DNA of 64,000 bases from assembly GCA_013141055.1 (NCBI GenBank), contig JABFRS010000001.1, positions 2,903,319-2,967,318 on the forward strand. The letters run 5' to 3'. The position numbers and the translations under genes are program-made. Of this stretch, positions 42,318-50,753 are shown one piece after another. Every line of letters starts with the position of its first letter. The first letter of the stretch is position 1. This DNA is from Cyclobacteriaceae bacterium (GTDB taxonomy: Bacteria > Bacteroidota > Bacteroidia > Cytophagales > Cyclobacteriaceae). The notes beneath the pieces were generated by a model. The model was not told where the DNA came from, did not search any database, and saw only the letters and a list, made by a program, of their open reading frames with translations.

Positions 42318-45300
42318 ATGACCTTTAAGTCTTTAGCTGCAAGCGTTATTCTGTTGTTTTTTGTGATGGCGGTTGCAGAGGCACAAATTACGTCGACTAC
42401 GAGCGGTCCATGGAACGTGGGAACCACCTGGTTGGGCGGAATTGTCCCTGGTGCCGCAGATAATGTACTGATAACCAGCAATCACGTTATCGATGTCACA
42501 GCAGATGCTGCCAGCAATAATCTTACGATCGAAAGTACTGCCAGATTAAACTTTACAGGGGCAGGTCCCAACACACTTGCCGTAGGCGGAAACCTGACTA
42601 TGAATGGCAATACGTCCATCACAGGTACAAGTAATGCACATATCCTCAATATAGCCGGTGCTTTTTTAGTTCCAGGCGGGCAATCTGCAGGATTAGGATC
42701 CATCCGTTTCACCGTTACCGGAACAACATCGATTGGAGGATACTTTCAATTCACAACTACCGGAACCGGTATCAAAACTTTTAATAACACCATTGATGTT
42801 GCTGCTGGTGGAACATGGGATAACGTTATCGGTGAAGACCTTATCGTTAACTGTAACCTTGTCAACAGTGGATTCTGGCCAGCTTCCACATCAGGAACAG
42901 GTATACATACTGTAACTACAACTGGAACTACGTATTCTTATTCAGGTCCCAAGCTGATCAATATCAATGAATTGAGATTGACCATCGGGGCATCAACCAC
43001 GATTAATAATTTTGGTTTACTAGCCCTTACAAAGGTAGGTGGTAATGTGTTGAACGTCGGATCAGGCAGGAGATTCAACAACGGTGATGGCGTAAGAGGA
43101 GTGATTCTTTATATCGCCGGAAGCGGAACTATAACTGGTACTGGTATCATTGATTTTTCAAGAGTCAACAGTACAGTTGATTATAATTATGCAGGCAATC
43201 AATCTGTGTATGGAACGGCTTATAACAGACTAACGATCAGTACCTCGGGCACTAAAACCCTTGCATCAGGTACCTCTTCAGTTACAAACACTTTAACAAC
43301 ATCTGGTACTGCTGTATTTGATGTCGCGACAAACGCACTCACAGGGGCGGCGAATCTTATCATGACAGGAACGTCTGGTATTAGTTTCGCAAGGAACTCT
43401 GTAACGCTTCCTGAATTGACCGGAACAGCGAATGATTTTGCTGCAGGAACCACAGTAACTTTCAATGGAACGGGTACACAGACACCAAAAGGAAGTTCGG
43501 CAACCAATCCATCAACCACCAACACCTATCCTTATCAGAACGTAAACATCAGTGGTGCATCAGGATCTCCAAATGTTGTTTCAACAGCAATGACATTGAT
43601 TCGTGGGAACCTGAATTTTTCCAACATCGGAAGGATGACATTGAATCCTGTGATGACGGTTGGGGGAACACTTTCCTATAACTCTTCTGCAACGCAAAGT
43701 ATGAGTAATGACCTTACTGTAGGAAGTCTTATTCTTTCTAATGGTGTATTGAACTACTCTAATCGGACGATTACAGTAAATGGTACAAATGGATTCTGGA
43801 CATACAACGGTGGCGGAAACTTTGTCAACAACTCTAGTAACGTAATCTTTACAACAGGAACAAATCAGATTATTGGTGGAACTACAAGTACAGGTTTTGC
43901 TAACCTTACAATCAACAATCCAAATGATGTTAGGCTTGGTGTTGATATTTCTGTTAACACTTCCCTTAACCTTCTATCCAATCATATCATCACAGGCGTA
44001 TACAGCGTCTATGTTTCCGGCGGAGCCCCAGTTTCCAGAACGACAGGTTTCGTTGATGGTAATCTGAAGAAAGATGTTTCCTCTCCAACACTAACAAATC
44101 CTACATATGAAATCGGATCCGGCACTACATACGCGCCGGCAACCCTGAGTCTTACAGGCATCTCAACAGTAGGTTCGATCACAGTTTCAACCATAGCAGG
44201 AGATCATCCTGGAATTGGATCCTCTAATATTCAACCATCCAAGACAGCTAATCGCTACTGGTCTATCAAGAACCAGGATGCGGTATTCACCTCATTCGAT
44301 GCAATATTTACGTTCGATCCTTCTGACCTTGATGGTGGTGCTAATACTGCAAATTTTCAAACCAAATGGACAGCAAATGGCTTCCTTTGGAACACAACAA
44401 CGGCAGGAGCAAGAACAGCAACTTCGACACAAATCGTAGGAGAGCCTGCTTCCACATTACCTCCTTCAAATACTTCTGCTGATTTTCAGGTTGGTGAATT
44501 GATTGTGCTTTCAAACATTTTCAACAGACTTACAGGAACGCGTATCTGGAATGATAAGACCACCTGGATTGAGCATTTAACAGGAACTGTGACATTTGAT
44601 GGTTCGGCAAATGTTGTTGGATCAGGAGGAACTCTTTTCCTTTCAGAACTTGTCACAGGTGACGTAATTATGCTTCAAACTTCTGCAGGAACAGTAAGAG
44701 GAACGGTCTTGTCAATTGCAAACGATACGCAGCTTACTTTGACGGCTGTAGCAGGGGCAGCCTCCGGTGCCTATGGAAGACAACGTATTCCAAATCTGGC
44801 AACGGATGTTGTAACGATAGGCAATCCGTTAATCGCTGATGCGACAACGACCATTCAGTATGACATGCCTTCCGCAACAACGATCAATACGATTAACATC
44901 AACACATCCTCTTCTCCAAGAACAACCGCGCAGATATTGACACACACCACTACCAACTTGCTGACAATCCAGACCAATGCTATGGTAAATCAGCCAGGAG
45001 GGGCCGCAACTGATGCATGGAATATTAATGCAGGAACTGCCAGCGTGCTTGGAACACTTACCATTGGAAGCGCAGTGAATAACAACGCCAGAATTGCAAG
45101 GGTTAACATTTCGACTGGAACATTGAATGTTGGAAGTCTTGTATTCAATACGACAGGCAACGCTTCCAACGAAGCAACTGCAGTTCTTAATCTTTCAGGA
45201 GCTGGAATTGTAAATCTTTCGGGAGCTGTGAGCTTTACGAATAATCTGGGAACACTTTCTCCAGGCACTTCCAGTACGTTCAACTTTAATGGTACTGCAG

Positions 45301-47255
45301 GTCAGCTTCTGATCTTCCCATCAAACGCGCCGGCCACCTGGCACTACAATAACTTATTGTTTAATAACTCCAGCGTCGCCGGTGTTTCAATTAGTCCATC
45401 CGGTCAGGATATTACTCCTGCCAATGTTACAGGAGATGTAAGAATTCAAACAGGGACTTTATTTACCAGTGATGATACTGACATTACAGGAAACCCTGGA
45501 GAGACATTTCAAATAGATCCCGGTGCTACTTTCTGGATGACCGGAAGTGCCAGTAGTTTTCCTACGGTTTTCTCAACATCGTTGGGAACAGTAGCCCCTT
45601 TTGGAACAGTGAAGTATGAACAGGTAGCTCCTAATCCCATCAGTATACCAGCAGAGGCTTTTGGAAATCTTGAAGTACTCTATTCAGGTAACAATTATGA
45701 ATTGTCTCCTACAGGCACCTCTGTGGCTGGAAATCTAACTATTGGAAACGGAACCTCAACTCCAACCTTGAGAGGAGATGGAAGTAGCAATACCACTGCC
45801 TTTACGGTTACTGGTGATGTGATTATCAATACAGGAGCAAAAATAGATGCCAACACAAGTCCGGGACGCATTCAGAGTTTTACCGTGGGGGGTAACTGGA
45901 CGAACAATGGAACTTTCTTGCCATCAACGACTGGATCTGATGTTGGTGTTATTTTCGATGCAAATGGTCCAATGCAACCTCAGATCATCAGTGGCACGGC
46001 AACTGAAACATTCTATAAATTAACAATTAACGGAACCTCAACAGATCTTGTTCAGATGAACAAGGGTGTTACAGTCAATAATCAATTGACACTTACTAAC
46101 GGGGGTCTGGATCTGAACGGAAATCAGATTAATGTTACGAACGCATCCACTTCATCTATCACCCGCACATCAGGATATATCATAAGCGAAAAAACAACCG
46201 CACCTTATAGTGAAGTTAAATGGGCTACAGGCAATCTTACAGGCGCCTTTGTTTTCCCATTTGCTAAATCCTCTACAGAATACATTCCTGTGACCTATAA
46301 CATTACCAGTGCGGGTTCTGCTGCCTCAACCCTGACGGTTTCAACTTATGCTACTCCAGCCAACAATACTCCACTCCCTGCTACTGTGACCAATCTAAAT
46401 GGTACCAGTGGAGGTAATTCAGTTGTTGACAGATTCTGGATATTAACTCCATCAACGAATGTCGTACGCCCAACAGCCACATTGACATTTACGGCGCTTG
46501 CAAGTGAGAAACCTGGATCTATTCCAACCCTTCCTGGCACCGGAATTACGGGCCAAAGCTGGAGCGCTTCCAACTATTGGAATGCACCATCAGCGGGTCA
46601 ATCCTTTAATAATAATGCTCCTGCAGCCGGATTCTTTCAGGTAACAATACCAGGTCAACTGATGCCTAATAATCTTTCTCCATGGGCACTTACAGACGCA
46701 GCAATTATCCTTCCGATTAAACTTGTGAGTTTTACAGCCGCAAGCCATAACGGATTGGTTGAGCTTAATTGGAGAACAGAAACTGAATTAAGAAATGATT
46801 TCTTTACCGTTCAAAAATCAGAAAGTGGTGAAGAATTCTCTGATGTTGTGGAAGTAAAGGGTGCGGGGACTTCCACGGTGCCAAGAAGCTATACAGCATA
46901 TGACCATCAGCCGGTGATTGGTAAATCATACTACAGACTGAAACAAACTGACTTTGATAAGAATTACTCATATAGTAAAATAGTTTCTGTGGAGGTTAAG
47001 GAAGCATTAAGTATTTATCCTAACCCTTCCAATGGAAGTGAGATTAACATCAGTTTCCTGAAAGAAAATCTTGGTAAGGATGCGCTTGTTAAAATTCAGG
47101 ATATCAGTGGTAAGGAGCTAAGTCAGAACGTTATCAGAAATCTTGATTCAAAACAGGTCAGGATGGAAATGACACAGCAACTGGCACCTGGATTATACAT
47201 CATCTCAATTGCAGTTGGTCAGGATGTACTTAGGCAAAAAATTGTAGTGAGATAA
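42318..47255 (+). CDS. Giant surface/secreted protein with T9SS type A sorting domain
   Basis: A 1645-residue secreted protein. The signal peptide is LAASVILLFFVMAVAEAQ. The next approximately 1400 residues are Gly/Thr/Asn/Ser-rich with repeating short strands (NLTIESTARLNFTG, LTMNGNTSITGTS, LTIGASTTINNFG), suggesting an extended beta-helix, in at least two blocks each beginning with a WNxxTTW-type phrase (GPWNVGTTWLGG, RIWNDKTTWIEH). Near residue 1480 a domain like those before sorting signals begins (LPIKLVSFTAASHNGLVELNW), and the last 75 residues are the type A sorting domain (LSIYPNPSNGSEINI ... GLYIISI ... QKIVVR). It should pass the outer membrane by the type IX system and function as an adhesin or matrix protein. 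Confidence 0.92.
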   Translation: MTFKSLAASVILLFFVMAVAEAQITSTTSGPWNVGTTWLGGIVPGAADNVLITSNHVIDVTADAASNNLTIESTARLNFTGAGPNTLAVGGNLTMNGNTSITGTSNAHILNIAGAFLVPGGQSAGLGSIRFTVTGTTSIGGYFQFTTTGTGIKTFNNTIDVAAGGTWDNVIGEDLIVNCNLVNSGFWPASTSGTGIHTVTTTGTTYSYSGPKLININELRLTIGASTTINNFGLLALTKVGGNVLNVGSGRRFNNGDGVRGVILYIAGSGTITGTGIIDFSRVNSTVDYNYAGNQSVYGTAYNRLTISTSGTKTLASGTSSVTNTLTTSGTAVFDVATNALTGAANLIMTGTSGISFARNSVTLPELTGTANDFAAGTTVTFNGTGTQTPKGSSATNPSTTNTYPYQNVNISGASGSPNVVSTAMTLIRGNLNFSNIGRMTLNPVMTVGGTLSYNSSATQSMSNDLTVGSLILSNGVLNYSNRTITVNGTNGFWTYNGGGNFVNNSSNVIFTTGTNQIIGGTTSTGFANLTINNPNDVRLGVDISVNTSLNLLSNHIITGVYSVYVSGGAPVSRTTGFVDGNLKKDVSSPTLTNPTYEIGSGTTYAPATLSLTGISTVGSITVSTIAGDHPGIGSSNIQPSKTANRYWSIKNQDAVFTSFDAIFTFDPSDLDGGANTANFQTKWTANGFLWNTTTAGARTATSTQIVGEPASTLPPSNTSADFQVGELIVLSNIFNRLTGTRIWNDKTTWIEHLTGTVTFDGSANVVGSGGTLFLSELVTGDVIMLQTSAGTVRGTVLSIANDTQLTLTAVAGAASGAYGRQRIPNLATDVVTIGNPLIADATTTIQYDMPSATTINTININTSSSPRTTAQILTHTTTNLLTIQTNAMVNQPGGAATDAWNINAGTASVLGTLTIGSAVNNNARIARVNISTGTLNVGSLVFNTTGNASNEATAVLNLSGAGIVNLSGAVSFTNNLGTLSPGTSSTFNFNGTAGQLLIFPSNAPATWHYNNLLFNNSSVAGVSISPSGQDITPANVTGDVRIQTGTLFTSDDTDITGNPGETFQIDPGATFWMTGSASSFPTVFSTSLGTVAPFGTVKYEQVAPNPISIPAEAFGNLEVLYSGNNYELSPTGTSVAGNLTIGNGTSTPTLRGDGSSNTTAFTVTGDVIINTGAKIDANTSPGRIQSFTVGGNWTNNGTFLPSTTGSDVGVIFDANGPMQPQIISGTATETFYKLTINGTSTDLVQMNKGVTVNNQLTLTNGGLDLNGNQINVTNASTSSITRTSGYIISEKTTAPYSEVKWATGNLTGAFVFPFAKSSTEYIPVTYNITSAGSAASTLTVSTYATPANNTPLPATVTNLNGTSGGNSVVDRFWILTPSTNVVRPTATLTFTALASEKPGSIPTLPGTGITGQSWSASNYWNAPSAGQSFNNNAPAAGFFQVTIPGQLMPNNLSPWALTDAAIILPIKLVSFTAASHNGLVELNWRTETELRNDFFTVQKSESGEEFSDVVEVKGAGTSTVPRSYTAYDHQPVIGKSYYRLKQTDFDKNYSYSKIVSVEVKEALSIYPNPSNGSEINISFLKENLGKDALVKIQDISGKELSQNVIRNLDSKQVRMEMTQQLAPGLYIISIAVGQDVLRQKIVVR

Positions 47256-47274
47256 TAATTCTGAAATGAGTATT

Positions 47275-47309
47275 AAAAAAAGGACCTCGATGCTCGAGGT
47301 CCTTTTTTT
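47275..47309. terminator. Bidirectional terminator between the T9SS cargo gene and purF
   Basis: AAAAAAAGGACCTCGA and TCGAGGTCCTTTTTTT pair perfectly around loop TGC (47291-47293). T-runs on both strands serve the two convergent genes. Confidence 0.9.
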
Positions 47310-47333
47310 ATGCGCGATTTTGTCACTCTATTC

Positions 47334-49217
47334 TTAATATGCTCTTACCAATCTTCCTTCCATGTAGTTAACGTATGATTTATTAGCTACGAGCATACCT
47401 CCTGGTGTTGGATAATCTCCTGTAAAATACCAGTCCCCTGAATGATTAGGAATTCCTTTATGAAGAGCTTCTACTGTCTGGAAAACCACCTTTAACTCTG
47501 CTTTCATGTCAGGAGGCTTGACGATCTCAGAAATCTTGTCGGAGATCTGTTCATAGGTAAATTGTTCGTAAAGCTTTTTGACGTGATTGATCGGTTCCTT
47601 GATTAATGCTGACTGCAGACATTGCTCATAAACTTCACCCAATAAATAATCTTTGCCATGCTCTTTTAAGAGTTCTATGACCGCTCTGAAAGCAACAAAA
47701 TCGCCCATACGGCTCATATCGATGCCATAGCAATCCGGAAAACGGATTTGTGGTGCGGAAGATACCACTACAATCTTCTTTGGACCCAGCCTGTCTAAAA
47801 GCCTGAGAATACTTTTCTCAAGCGTAGTACCTCTGACAATTGAATCATCAATTACGACCAAAGTGTCCTTATCCCGATTTACAACTTCGTAAGTGGTGTC
47901 GTAAACGTGAGCAACCATCTCATCGCGATGATCATCATCGGCAATGAAGGTCCTAAGCTTTGCATCCTTGATGACAATTTTTTCAATTCGTGGACGGAAC
48001 GCAAGTATGTCCTCCAGCGAATCAACAGAAGGTTTGCCGTCAACAATGATATCTGTCTGCTTTCTGATGAGATAATTCTCCACCTCTGCCATCATTCCGT
48101 AAAAGGCCGTTTCTGCAGTATTAGGAATATAAGAGAAGACTGTATTCTTAAGATCAAAATTGATGGCTTTCAGCACCTGAGGCACCAAAAGCTTTCCGAG
48201 CATTTTTCTTTCGCGATAAATGTCCGGATCGTTTCCTCTGGAGAAATAAATACGCTCAAAGCTGCAGGATTTTTTCTCTCCGGACGGCACGATGCTATGC
48301 TGGGCATATTCTCCACTCTTTGTAATGATAAGAGCGTGCCCCGGTTTTATTTCTTCTATCTGATTGTATTCAATATTGAAAGCGGTCTTAATGGCAGGCT
48401 TTTCGGAAGCAACGACTACCACTTCTTCATCTGCATAAAAATAAGCTGGTCTGATTCCGTTAGGATCACGAACAACAAAAGCAGATCCCGATCCAATCAT
48501 TCCGGCCATAGTGTAGCCACCGTCAAAATCCTTGCAAGCTCTTTTCAGCATGCTTGCCAGATCAATTTCATTCTCAATAATGTCTGAAACTTCCTTATTC
48601 GTGAATTGATCCTTGTACTTTTCAAACTGAGTCTGAACTTCTTCATCCAGAAAGTGTCCGATCTTTTCCATCACGGTGACGGTGTCAACTTTTTCCTTTG
48701 GATGCTGACCGAGATTCACGAGGATGTCAAAAAGCTCGTCGACATTTGTCATGTTGAAGTTTCCTGCCATTACAAGATTCCGACTGCGCCAGTTGTTCTG
48801 TCTCAGGAAGGGATGAACATTTTCAATGCTGTTAAAGCCGTGAGTTCCATAGCGAAGGTGTCCAAGCCAAAGTTCACCACTGAAGGAAAGATGCCTTTTC
48901 AGCCACTTTTCATTATGAAATTTCTCTTTACCCTCCTTCTGGGCTTTTTTATATTTTTTCCCGATTTTTTTGAAGAGGTTAGCTACTGGCTGGCTTTTCA
49001 TAGAGCGATAGCGGCTGATATAGCGCAGTCCAGGCTCCTGATCAATCTTGATATTGGCAATTCCGGCTCCATCCTGACCGCGATTATGCTGTTTTTCCAT
49101 CAGGATGTACATTTTGTTCATCCCATAGGTAGGACCGTACTTCTCAATGTAATAGGAAAGAGGCTTGCGCAGCCTGACCAGCGCTATGCCACATTCGTGT
49201 AGAATTGAATCGCTCAT
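47334..49217 (-). CDS. purF: Amidophosphoribosyltransferase, long Bacteroidota-type form
   Basis: PurF makes phosphoribosylamine from PRPP and glutamine, the first step of purine synthesis. The class II glutaminase begins at Cys9 (SILHECGIALVRL), implying removal of an 8-residue propeptide, and has KQHNRGQDGAGIA, LGHLRYGTHG and AGNFNMTN. The PRPP motif is TLVVIDDSIVRGTTLEKS. At 627 residues it exceeds the usual 470-510: extra segments include a basic helix (about 90-115, KKIGKKYKKAQKEGKEKFHNEK) and a C-terminal extension past the PRT domain. Such long forms are usual in Bacteroidota as far as I recall. It has its own well-formed promoter and is monocistronic. Confidence 0.92.
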   Translation of the reverse strand: MSDSILHECGIALVRLRKPLSYYIEKYGPTYGMNKMYILMEKQHNRGQDGAGIANIKIDQEPGLRYISRYRSMKSQPVANLFKKIGKKYKKAQKEGKEKFHNEKWLKRHLSFSGELWLGHLRYGTHGFNSIENVHPFLRQNNWRSRNLVMAGNFNMTNVDELFDILVNLGQHPKEKVDTVTVMEKIGHFLDEEVQTQFEKYKDQFTNKEVSDIIENEIDLASMLKRACKDFDGGYTMAGMIGSGSAFVVRDPNGIRPAYFYADEEVVVVASEKPAIKTAFNIEYNQIEEIKPGHALIITKSGEYAQHSIVPSGEKKSCSFERIYFSRGNDPDIYRERKMLGKLLVPQVLKAINFDLKNTVFSYIPNTAETAFYGMMAEVENYLIRKQTDIIVDGKPSVDSLEDILAFRPRIEKIVIKDAKLRTFIADDDHRDEMVAHVYDTTYEVVNRDKDTLVVIDDSIVRGTTLEKSILRLLDRLGPKKIVVVSSAPQIRFPDCYGIDMSRMGDFVAFRAVIELLKEHGKDYLLGEVYEQCLQSALIKEPINHVKKLYEQFTYEQISDKISEIVKPPDMKAELKVVFQTVEALHKGIPNHSGDWYFTGDYPTPGGMLVANKSYVNYMEGRLVRAY

Positions 49218-49231
49218 CAGTATCTAAAAGA

Positions 49232-49263
49232 CAAAGTTAATTTTATTCATTCAACTGATCAAA
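49232..49263 (-). promoter_or_regulatory. Promoter of purF
   Basis: On the minus strand TTTG (49263 to 49260), exactly 20 nt, then TAACTTTG (49239 to 49232). Both boxes match the Bacteroidota consensus perfectly. Transcription would begin about 10 nt before the purF ATG. Confidence 0.6.
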
Positions 49264-49397
49264 AAAGCTGTGCCGAATGGTCGATAAACAACCATAACCC
49301 ACTGCGGGTCAAAAAGATTCGTCTGGGAATATTTTGAACGGCTTCCGATTCAACGGTTTGCGGGTAGAAATAATTATTTTCGCGATTATTTTCAATT

Positions 49398-50414
49398 ATG
49401 GTTCAAACGGATATTATTATCATCGGAGCAGGTCCTGTAGGCATTTTTACGGTTTTTGAGGCTGGCCTTTTAAAACTCAGATGTCACCTTATCGATTCTT
49501 TACCACAGCCCGGTGGACAGCTTATCGAGATATATCCTAAAAAGCCTATTTATGATATTCCTGGATACCCAATTATCAATGCAGGCGATCTTGTCAACCG
49601 CCTCATGGAACAAAGTGCTGTGTTTAAGCCCGGCTTCACCCTCGGTGAAACAGTCGTGGACCTGGAGGAGATTGGAGACAATCAGTTTTTAGTAACCACT
49701 AATCGTGGCACTCAGCATAAGGCTCCAGTTGTAATCATAGCTGGTGGATTAGGAGTTTTTGAACCCAGAAAACCTCCGATTGAAAACCTGGAAATGTTTG
49801 AGGATAAAGGTGTTGAATACATCATTAAGGACCCTGAATTTTACAAGGGAAAAAGAGTTGTAATTTCTGGTGGCGGAGATTCAGCACTTGACTGGACAAT
49901 CTATCTGGCTGAAAATAAAATTGCCTCTGAGATATCACTTGTACATAGAAGAACTTCTTTTCGTGGACATCTTGATTCCGTTCAAAAGGTAATGGATCTC
50001 GCCAATGAGAAAAGAATAAATCTTATCACTGATGCGGAAGTAAGTGCAATTAATCCAACAGCATCGGGTTCCGTGGGTTCTGTGTTAATCAAGCATACCA
50101 GTCTTGGAGATATCATTAAAGAGACGGATCACTTTATTCCTCTATTTGGATTAACTCCAAGTCTGGGGCCGATTGCTAATTGGGGATTGGAAATTGAAAA
50201 GAACGCTGTGAAAGTAGATACCTTCGATTATTCTACAAATCGAAAAGGTATCTATGCGGTAGGAGATATTAATACCTATCCGGGCAAGCTTAAATTAATA
50301 TTATCAGGATTTCATGAAGGAACACTGGCGGTACAATCTGCTTTTGCCAAAATTTATCCCAATAAAAAGAACGTATTGAAATACACCACTGTTAATGGTG
50401 TCAGTGGATTCTGA
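49398..50414 (+). CDS. Ferredoxin-NADP reductase, thioredoxin reductase-like
   Basis: A 338-residue flavoenzyme of the YumC/TrxR-like ferredoxin-NADP reductase group. FAD is bound by IIIGAGPVGIFTVFEAG, NADPH by VVISGGGDSALDWTIYL, and the C-terminal FAD motif is GIYAVGDINTYPGKLKLI. The redox CxxC of true thioredoxin reductases is absent, which separates it from TrxB. It lies 28 nt upstream of a [2Fe-2S] ferredoxin gene, its obvious redox partner. Together they deliver NADPH electrons, perhaps to desaturases, P450s or Fe-S assembly; the acceptor is not encoded next to them. Confidence 0.92.
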   Translation: MVQTDIIIIGAGPVGIFTVFEAGLLKLRCHLIDSLPQPGGQLIEIYPKKPIYDIPGYPIINAGDLVNRLMEQSAVFKPGFTLGETVVDLEEIGDNQFLVTTNRGTQHKAPVVIIAGGLGVFEPRKPPIENLEMFEDKGVEYIIKDPEFYKGKRVVISGGGDSALDWTIYLAENKIASEISLVHRRTSFRGHLDSVQKVMDLANEKRINLITDAEVSAINPTASGSVGSVLIKHTSLGDIIKETDHFIPLFGLTPSLGPIANWGLEIEKNAVKVDTFDYSTNRKGIYAVGDINTYPGKLKLILSGFHEGTLAVQSAFAKIYPNKKNVLKYTTVNGVSGF

Positions 50415-50441
50415 TCATTTTGAAATGATCATTCAGAATAT

Positions 50442-50753
50442 ATGGATATAAAAGTCACCATCATTGATCGCGAAGGGGTTCCTCATCATCTGGAGGCACC
50501 TACTGATATGAACATGAATATAATGGAGATATGTAAGGCATATGAACTCCCGGTAGAAGGAACTTGTGGAGGGATGGCGTTATGTGCTTCGTGTCAATGT
50601 TATCTTGAGTCCAATACGTCTCTTCCTGAACAAAATGATTCAGAGCTTGCAATGCTTGATCAGGCCTTTCATGTAAAAGATAACAGCCGATTGGGATGTC
50701 AGATCAGAATTACAGAGGAGATCGATGGAATCGTATTGCGATTAGCGCCTTAA
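50442..50753 (+). CDS. [2Fe-2S] ferredoxin (adrenodoxin/Isc-type)
   Basis: A 103-residue ferredoxin with a beta-grasp fold. The cluster ligands are the three cysteines in EGTCGGMALCASCQCYLE (spacing C-x5-C-x2-C) and the distal one in RLGCQIRI, the adrenodoxin-type pattern. Acidic stretches (SLPEQNDSELAMLDQ) are typical of the partner-binding helix. It follows the reductase gene by 28 nt and overlaps the stop of the convergent histidine kinase by 4 nt. Exact acceptor unknown. Confidence 0.93.
   Translation: MDIKVTIIDREGVPHHLEAPTDMNMNIMEICKAYELPVEGTCGGMALCASCQCYLESNTSLPEQNDSELAMLDQAFHVKDNSRLGCQIRITEEIDGIVLRLAP

Noticed and set aside
47907..49202. Two long plus-strand frames (226 and 198 codons) opposite purF
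   Set aside because: They lie antisense to a well-supported gene, have no family motif, and their composition reflects the complement of purF codons.
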